The notes beneath the pieces were generated by a model, which searched no databases, was not told the DNA's origin, and was given only the letters and a program-made list of their open reading frames with translations. A stretch of 6,365 nt of DNA. It comes from Pelotomaculum sp. (GTDB lineage: Bacteria > Bacillota > Desulfotomaculia > Desulfotomaculales > Pelotomaculaceae). A program made the translations under genes and the position numbers. The stretch covers positions 387 to 6,751 of the forward strand of contig JALHFC010000064.1 of the NCBI GenBank assembly GCA_022839445.1, read 5' to 3'. Positions 5,919-6,365 of this stretch are shown piece by piece; the stretch's first letter is position 1; the number at the start of each line of letters is the position of its first letter.

Positions 5919-5938
5919 CCGGACGGGGGTTTTTATTT
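5912..5938 (+). terminator. Riboswitch-controlled intrinsic terminator upstream of cbiZ
   Basis: Stem CCCGT (5912-5916) with ACGGG (5923-5927), six-base loop, then TTTTTATTT (5930-5938). The stem is short but GC-rich, and the U-tract ends one base before the first GTG of cbiZ. The 3' arm plus G5928-G5929 also forms the only G-rich ribosome site for cbiZ, so the hairpin could hinder translation initiation as well. Confidence 0.65.
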
Positions 5939-5939
5939 A

Positions 5940-6365
5940 GTGGTGAGCGAAAATGTTGCCGGAAGACAAACTGTCATAGAGTACCTGGAACCCCGGCCGG
6001 ATAGCTGGTTTGATTTGCTGGCAGGCCTGCGTGCCGTCCTGACACCTGAATATATCTTTATAGACGCAGGGGAACCCAAGATATCCGTAAGCTCCGGCAT
6101 ACTCGGCGGCGGCATTGGACGCAGGCGCTATTTTATCAACCGGCAGGTGGACAAAGATTATTGCGAGGATCGCCCGGCGGAAGAAATAGCAGTGTTCCTG
6201 AAAGATTCGTTCCAACACTATGACTTTAAGGAAATCACAAACTGGACGGCGCTTATGACGTCGGCCCACGTCAGCGACGCCTGCTGGGTCCGGGTGTCAC
6301 ACGGGGAGTACCGGGCGGCGGTTGTGATCACAGCCGGTGTTGAAAACGCCTGCGCCGCCGGAGTT
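5940..6365 (+). CDS. cbiZ: Adenosylcobinamide amidohydrolase CbiZ, N-terminal part (3' end off window)
   Basis: Predicted cytosolic enzyme that hydrolyses the amide bond between the corrin ring and aminopropanol in adenosylcobinamide, releasing adenosylcobyric acid so that scavenged incomplete corrinoids re-enter B12 synthesis. The 142 visible residues include SSGILGGGIGRRRYFINRQV (51-70), LMTSAHVSDACW (105-116) and VVITAGVENACAAGV (128-142), matching the glycine-rich and TAGV-NA blocks typical of CbiZ. The usual length is somewhat over 200 residues, so roughly the last third is missing. The start is GTG, with tandem GTG GTG at 5940 and 5943. The first is preferred because GGGGG (5925-5929) then lies 10 bases upstream; an in-frame stop at 5916-5918 limits extension. 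Control by the cobalamin riboswitch directly upstream strongly supports the functional call. Further corrinoid uptake or salvage genes may follow to the right. Confidence 0.88.
   Translation, partial: MVSENVAGRQTVIEYLEPRPDSWFDLLAGLRAVLTPEYIFIDAGEPKISVSSGILGGGIGRRRYFINRQVDKDYCEDRPAEEIAVFLKDSFQHYDFKEITNWTALMTSAHVSDACWVRVSHGEYRAAVVITAGVENACAAGV

Noticed and set aside
5937..6269. Minus-strand open frames of 110 and 60 codons
   Set aside because: They are antisense to the clear CbiZ coding sequence and overlap the terminator; no ribosome site or protein similarity was seen.

Overview
The window looks like a chromosomal segment of an anaerobic Gram-positive bacterium, most likely of the Peptococcaceae type (Pelotomaculum/Desulfotomaculum-like). 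This is inferred from strong AGGAGG-type ribosome sites, sporulation-sigma-like promoter boxes, a cobalamin riboswitch on a corrinoid-salvage gene and an Rpn-like nuclease-fold gene. No taxonomic marker gene is present, so the assignment is tentative.

Left part (1-4120, minus strand): two co-directional genes. The upstream one (490-3996) encodes a 1168-residue SNF2-type superfamily 2 helicase with a C-terminal DUF3883-like (restriction-endonuclease-fold) domain. Only 19 bases later begins a DUF1156-family adenine-specific DNA methyltransferase (1-470), whose 3' part lies off the left edge. A methylase plus a Swi2/Snf2 helicase in one operon is typical of anti-phage systems (class 1 DISARM pairs such proteins; DUF1156/DUF499 cassettes are the main alternative). 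The pair is probably the head of a defence operon continuing to the left. Upstream of the helicase are a plausible promoter and a perfect 24-bp palindrome just downstream of the predicted transcription start, resembling an operator.

Middle (4385-5502, plus strand): one AT-richer gene (4488-5465) for an Rpn/PD-(D/E)XK-like protein with a DUF4351-like C-terminus and a tandem 24-bp repeat in the linker. The gene is bracketed by two imperfect 31-bp direct repeats, suggesting it arrived or moves as a unit.

Right part (5600-6365, plus strand): a cobalamin riboswitch with an aptamer, a readable antiterminator/terminator switch and a possible L5-L13 kissing interaction. It leads into the 5' part of cbiZ (adenosylcobinamide amidohydrolase), which runs off the right edge. 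The terminator's G-rich arm also occupies the Shine-Dalgarno position of cbiZ. The three parts appear functionally unrelated: a defence operon, a mobile-like nuclease gene and a vitamin B12 salvage operon.
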